From the NCBI GenBank assembly GCA_033964015.1, contig CM066916.1:18252675-18316674 (forward strand): a stretch of DNA of 64,000 nt, in the 5' to 3' direction. Below, piece after piece: positions 45,811 through 64,000 of this stretch (its first letter is position 1; every line of letters begins with the position of its first letter). A program made the translations under genes and the position numbers. The notes below the pieces were generated by a model, which was given only the letters and a program-made list of their open reading frames with translations, had not been told where the DNA came from and searched no databases. Source of the stretch: Scolanthus callimorphus. Taxonomy: Eukaryota; Cnidaria; Anthozoa; Actiniaria; Edwardsiidae.

Positions 45811-47930
45811 GATGGCCGAACAACGAGTGAGCACGAGCTTCTTCTTCGATAGGGAATAACCGCTGGGGGAGTGATAGTGGTATCGTGGACTCTCGAGTGC
45901 CAAGGAACGCCTGCTCAAAAATGTTTTGAAAGATCCACAGGCAGCCCAATCGAATTATGCCGTAATCGGCGGGATGCAAATATTTTCGAAGATAAGGGAC
46001 TAAAGAGGTTACTTAAGCTGTCTTTTTATCTTTAGTGTGAATTTTGCCCGAAAATAGGGAAACAGGGATAAATATAGGGATTCTACGCATTCATTGTATT
46101 TTAATAAATTCTGACTAAGCATTCAGGGAGGACAAAATAAATGAATACAAAAGAGGCCCAGCACCGTCTTCTTTATAGCGAGAGCAGCACATCCATCATA
46201 CGTGGCGGATCCGGGGGGGGGGGGAGTGCTCGAGCACCCCCCAATTTTTGAAGCTATATATATTTTTTGCCTATTAACACACGTAAGAAGAAAAGGAACA
46301 GAAGCGCGTCCTTTTTAATTTTGTTTTGTTTCTGTTTTGACATTTGGCGGGGGCGGCGCCCGAGCTGCGCGTTAGGCTCAGGAGAACGTAGGGGTTAATA
46401 TTATATTGTGACATATTTTCATCAAAATGTATATGAGGTAAAAACATGAAAAAACGAAAACGGTGTCCACTCAAGAGTACATAATTAAGAGTGAACAACT
46501 CCGATATGGTATTCGTGAGAGATCCTTTGCACAGACCTAGTTATTTTTAGAACTATTTTTCTCGCCAAATTGCAAAGCTATTGTTTTGTAGCCAATCAAA
46601 TTCATTTCATCAGGAGCTCATAAAAACGTCGGTATTTACAACCGCTCAACCGATACGCACGCTCTTGCAAAACTGTATTCTTTAATTAGGCCTATTGGTT
46701 TTCTGCCTTTGTCGTTCTCTGACGTTCATGGCCGTAGGGGATGTATAGAGAAGACTAAGTGCCAATCTAAAAATAGCTAGGTCTGTCTAAAGGTTCTCTC
46801 ACGCCCTATTGTCATGTTGTACACTCTTATTTATGTACTCTTGGTCCACTTCATTTTTTGCCTCTTCGGCACCCCCACTTTTTAGGGTGCTCCGCCGCCC
46901 CTCTCTCTCTCCATGCAATAAAATCCAGCATCCCTTACTTGTGCATGGATAAAATGGGCATTGAAAAACAGGTGGGGTGGGGTGGTACAACCCGGGACGT
47001 TACACATCCCGCGTTCGATTATTAATAAACCGCTTCCCTAACTTCAAAACTAGTTGAGCGAAGAAGTCAAATCTAGACGCGACGATAGAATAGAACTGGT
47101 CCCATGACCTAGGTACCATAGGGAAAAACAGAGATAATTCGTAATTTCAAAATAAATCCATTGTAGTAATTAATTGGACATGCAATTAGCTACGTAAATG
47201 CAAAATCCGACATCAGGGTATTCCCTGCTAGCAGAGGCCTCTTTTCTGTGTAATTCGTTGTGCTGAAGAGACGGCCAGTTATTAATTTACGAAGCATGCG
47301 TTCTGGAATCGCCCTCGTCCAGGACAAAGGGCGAGTTAGCGCAAAGGATCTCGCAAACCTCAGCCCAGCGAAATCTGAGAAACGAGGCCATCTGCTATTA
47401 GAACGTATAAGAACTATAGAGGAATATTTGCAAATGCGTTTTCTCCGAGCTGATGTAAAATGTACAAATTCATATCCTTTTCAGGGGAGCTGAAAAAAAA
47501 ACTGAGCTCAAAATCTTTGCGATAAATTTTATACAAGAATTTATCACAGCTTATACAAATGACCATCTTTGCTTTTCACACGATTAACACACACTCACAA
47601 AATCACATTTTGGTATACAAATCCGCTTGTGTTTACTTAAAATCAAAAATCGTGTTCAGGCTTGAGGTCACGTGACTTCCCCTCTATTGAAACGTCAAAA
47701 TTAAAATCAAACGGTATGTAAACTGATTAAAGGCGACTGTCAATCACGCCGTAAATGCGTGTTTGCCAAGGAAGGATGAATGTCTAATGACCGTGTGTTA
47801 ATATGTGATTACTGTATTTGAGCTGGCATTGCGGATAACTGTGTTATGGATTCGAATGAGTGCGGAACCTCAAAACAGAAGGCTGAGGCTTTATAAAGGC
47901 ATATATGACTTGTAGGGTTTCTTCTCAGAG
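45811..47930. other. Divergent intergenic region, eIF3m / ABTB
   Basis: This 2.1-kb gap separates the eIF3m start (minus) from the ABTB start (plus) and should contain both promoters. No TATA-like element stands out. A MITE occupies about 46512-46803, and GGCGGATCCGGGG at 46204 with GGTGCTCCGCCGCCC at 46888-46902 may be the ends of a larger composite. The 77-codon open frame at 47260-47493 is unrecognised. Confidence 0.5.
46512..46803. mobile_element. MITE between eIF3m and ABTB
   Basis: TGAGAGATCCTTTGCACAGA and CCTAGTTATTTTTAGA at the left are mirrored by TCTAAAAATAGCTAGG and TCTGTCTAAAGGTTCTCTCA at the right. About 290 bp. Confidence 0.75.
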
Positions 47931-62543
<14,613 letters not shown>

Positions 62544-62559
62544 GTGGGGAATCTACTAT

Positions 62560-63010
62560 ACATAATAATAATAATAATACTATACATTTATATAGCGCTT
62601 ATACGACCGTTCTAAGCGCTTTACAACTAGAATGACATAAATAAAATGAAAAATTATAATATAGTTAAAACAAAATAAAAATGAGTAAAATCGTAACACT
62701 TAATAAAATAAAAAAGAGAAATGGCAATTACATGAAGTGTAAAATAATATAAGGTAAAAACAGGGTAAAAATAAGTAAAAATCATAAAAAACTAAGATAA
62801 TACTAATTAAAATGGAGCCTAAAAAGATGAGTTTTCAGCTTAGATTTAAATTCTGTTATGCTCCCTGCACCCCTTACACTCGATGGGAGCTCATTCCAGA
62901 GCCTGGGTGCGTTTGTAGAAAATGCCTTGTATCCATAAGATTTCAGATTAAAAGAGGGTAATTTTAGTTTGACTACATTTTGGTTGCTTGGTTAGTAAGT
63001 AGTATTTCTC
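62560..63010. repeat. Dispersed repeat with AGCGCTTTACA
   Basis: ATTTATATAGCGCTTATACG with TCTAAGCGCTTTACAACTAG starts a block that also contains GGGAGCTCATTCCAGAGCCT and ends near GATTTCAG. I recall similar words from high-copy interspersed repeats in many invertebrate genomes. It lies after the last visible ABTB exon. No coding capacity recognised. Confidence 0.55.
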
Positions 63011-63401
63011 AGAACACCAGTGTGAAGTTGATTACCTAGTTACCTAATTCACCCAGTGGTATAACTGACATTTTCACTAGGCTCGTAGCAAGGGGAGGGG
63101 CTAGGGGGGCGCGAGCCCCCCAATAATTGTGATAATATATAGTTTTTTCTCTTGAACATTTTGAACTGAGCGCAAATTCGAGTAACGGCGACTAAGTGTA
63201 AAGGCGTTTTATCCATTCAATTGTGCATAAAAAGGCTGATCGTAGCTCAATAATTGTTCTATAGGACTTGTCTAATGGAAAAAGATAAAACTTTGTCATT
63301 TGCCGCCGGGAATGAACGCCTTCAACATTTGAAAATAACGGAGATCGTTCACGAGTTCAATAGACCTTTTTCCAAAATGGCCGCCGCAAATTCACACGTC
63401 T

Positions 63402-63850
63402 TAAGCCGGGGAAATACGAGGCACAAAATCCCTCAACTTGTCGCGCAACATTGTTGCGTTGCAAGTTGATGATCGATGTTGCGCGTTTTTCACCTCGCGC
63501 CACAACTTGTCGCGCAACAAAAACATTTGTTGCAGGTTGTGAAAACTTGTTGCGCGAAGTAGAGCGCGGGTCTACTTTGAGACACAAATTCTGCCTTTGT
63601 TGCTCGTTTTTCATCAAACACACAACTTGTCGCGCAACATTTTGCCTACGATTCAAGTTGGTTGGTCAATAGAAATGAAGTGCCAAGGGGCCAAATTCGC
63701 CTTGGTCTCGCATGTGTGATCATCAAAACAAAATGTTGCGCGACAAGTTGTGAATTTGATGAAAAACGAGCAACAAACATTAGACTTGCAACGCAGCAAT
63801 GTTGCGCGACAAGTTGAGGGATTTTGTGCCTCGTATTTCCCCGGCTTTAA
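63402..63850. mobile_element. TIR element, 62-bp arms, TTAA at the ends
   Basis: TAAGCCGGGGAAATACGAGG, CACAAAATCCCTCAACTTGT and CGCGCAACATTGTTGCGTTG on the left are mirrored almost exactly at 63785-63850. TTAA occurs at both outer ends, so a piggyBac-type target preference is possible. The interior repeats GTTGCGCGACAAGTTG in both orientations at least six times. No coding capacity. Confidence 0.8.
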
Positions 63851-64000
63851 ATAAAAATAAAATTAATTAAGTAAAAAAAAATAAAAAAATAAAGTAACCC
63901 ATCGAGTTGTATTCGAGTGGTTGTATTTTCCGTTGGACAGCCGCTGGTGTACCGTCGGCTTATTTCTGAGTGCGTACACGGTGTGTTGCCATGGGTTACG

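Noticed and set aside
47260..47493. 77-codon plus-strand frame as a 5' exon of ABTB
   Set aside because: The frame ends in a stop without a good donor and ABTB relatives start at the segment corresponding to 47931.

Overview
This is animal nuclear DNA, AT-rich and intron-dense, with short exons bounded by GT/AG splice sites. I infer an anthozoan cnidarian, perhaps a stony coral: many short terminal-inverted-repeat (TIR) elements, a BEL/Pao retroelement, LINE debris, and intron-rich orthologues of conserved metazoan genes. No marker here fixes the species. Nothing bacterial, no CRISPR array, no tRNA and no rRNA was seen.

Layout. 1-2450 is non-coding, with a perfect 56-bp palindrome. 2450-7770 is a decayed BEL/Pao LTR retrotransposon broken by three later insertions and lacking its reverse transcriptase. 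8.8-9.8 kb is a tandem duplication of about 490 bp. 10.4-11.6 kb is a single-exon class A GPCR. 11.6-16.5 kb holds foldback elements, two minisatellites and MITEs. 16.55-21.44 kb is one 4.9-kb DNA transposon with a perfect 8-bp target duplication. 21.4-26.4 kb is LINE and MITE debris. 26.4-35.4 kb (minus) is a seven-exon TMEM117 orthologue. 36.8-45.8 kb (minus) is a nine-exon eIF3m orthologue. 47.9-62.5 kb (plus) is an ABTB2/ABTB3(BTBD11)-type histone-fold, ankyrin and BTB gene of which 17 exons are visible; its 3' end lies beyond the window. Introns carry many MITEs and a LINE fragment.

The genes do not form a pathway. eIF3m is a translation-initiation subunit, TMEM117 a multi-pass membrane protein, ABTB a BTB scaffold, and the GPCR probably a ligand receptor. 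eIF3m and ABTB are divergent neighbours, and from memory their human orthologues EIF3M and ABTB2 both lie at 11p13, so the linkage may be ancient.

The most useful practical observation is six single-base indels in otherwise well-conserved coding exons (four in TMEM117, one each in eIF3m and the GPCR). Nearly all can be placed in short homopolymers, and correcting them closes every reading frame exactly. That points to uncorrected assembly errors rather than pseudogenes. I found no convincing new multi-gene system; the best novelty candidates are the complete 4.9-kb transposon and an element family rich in a CCCCTAAAAAATACC motif.
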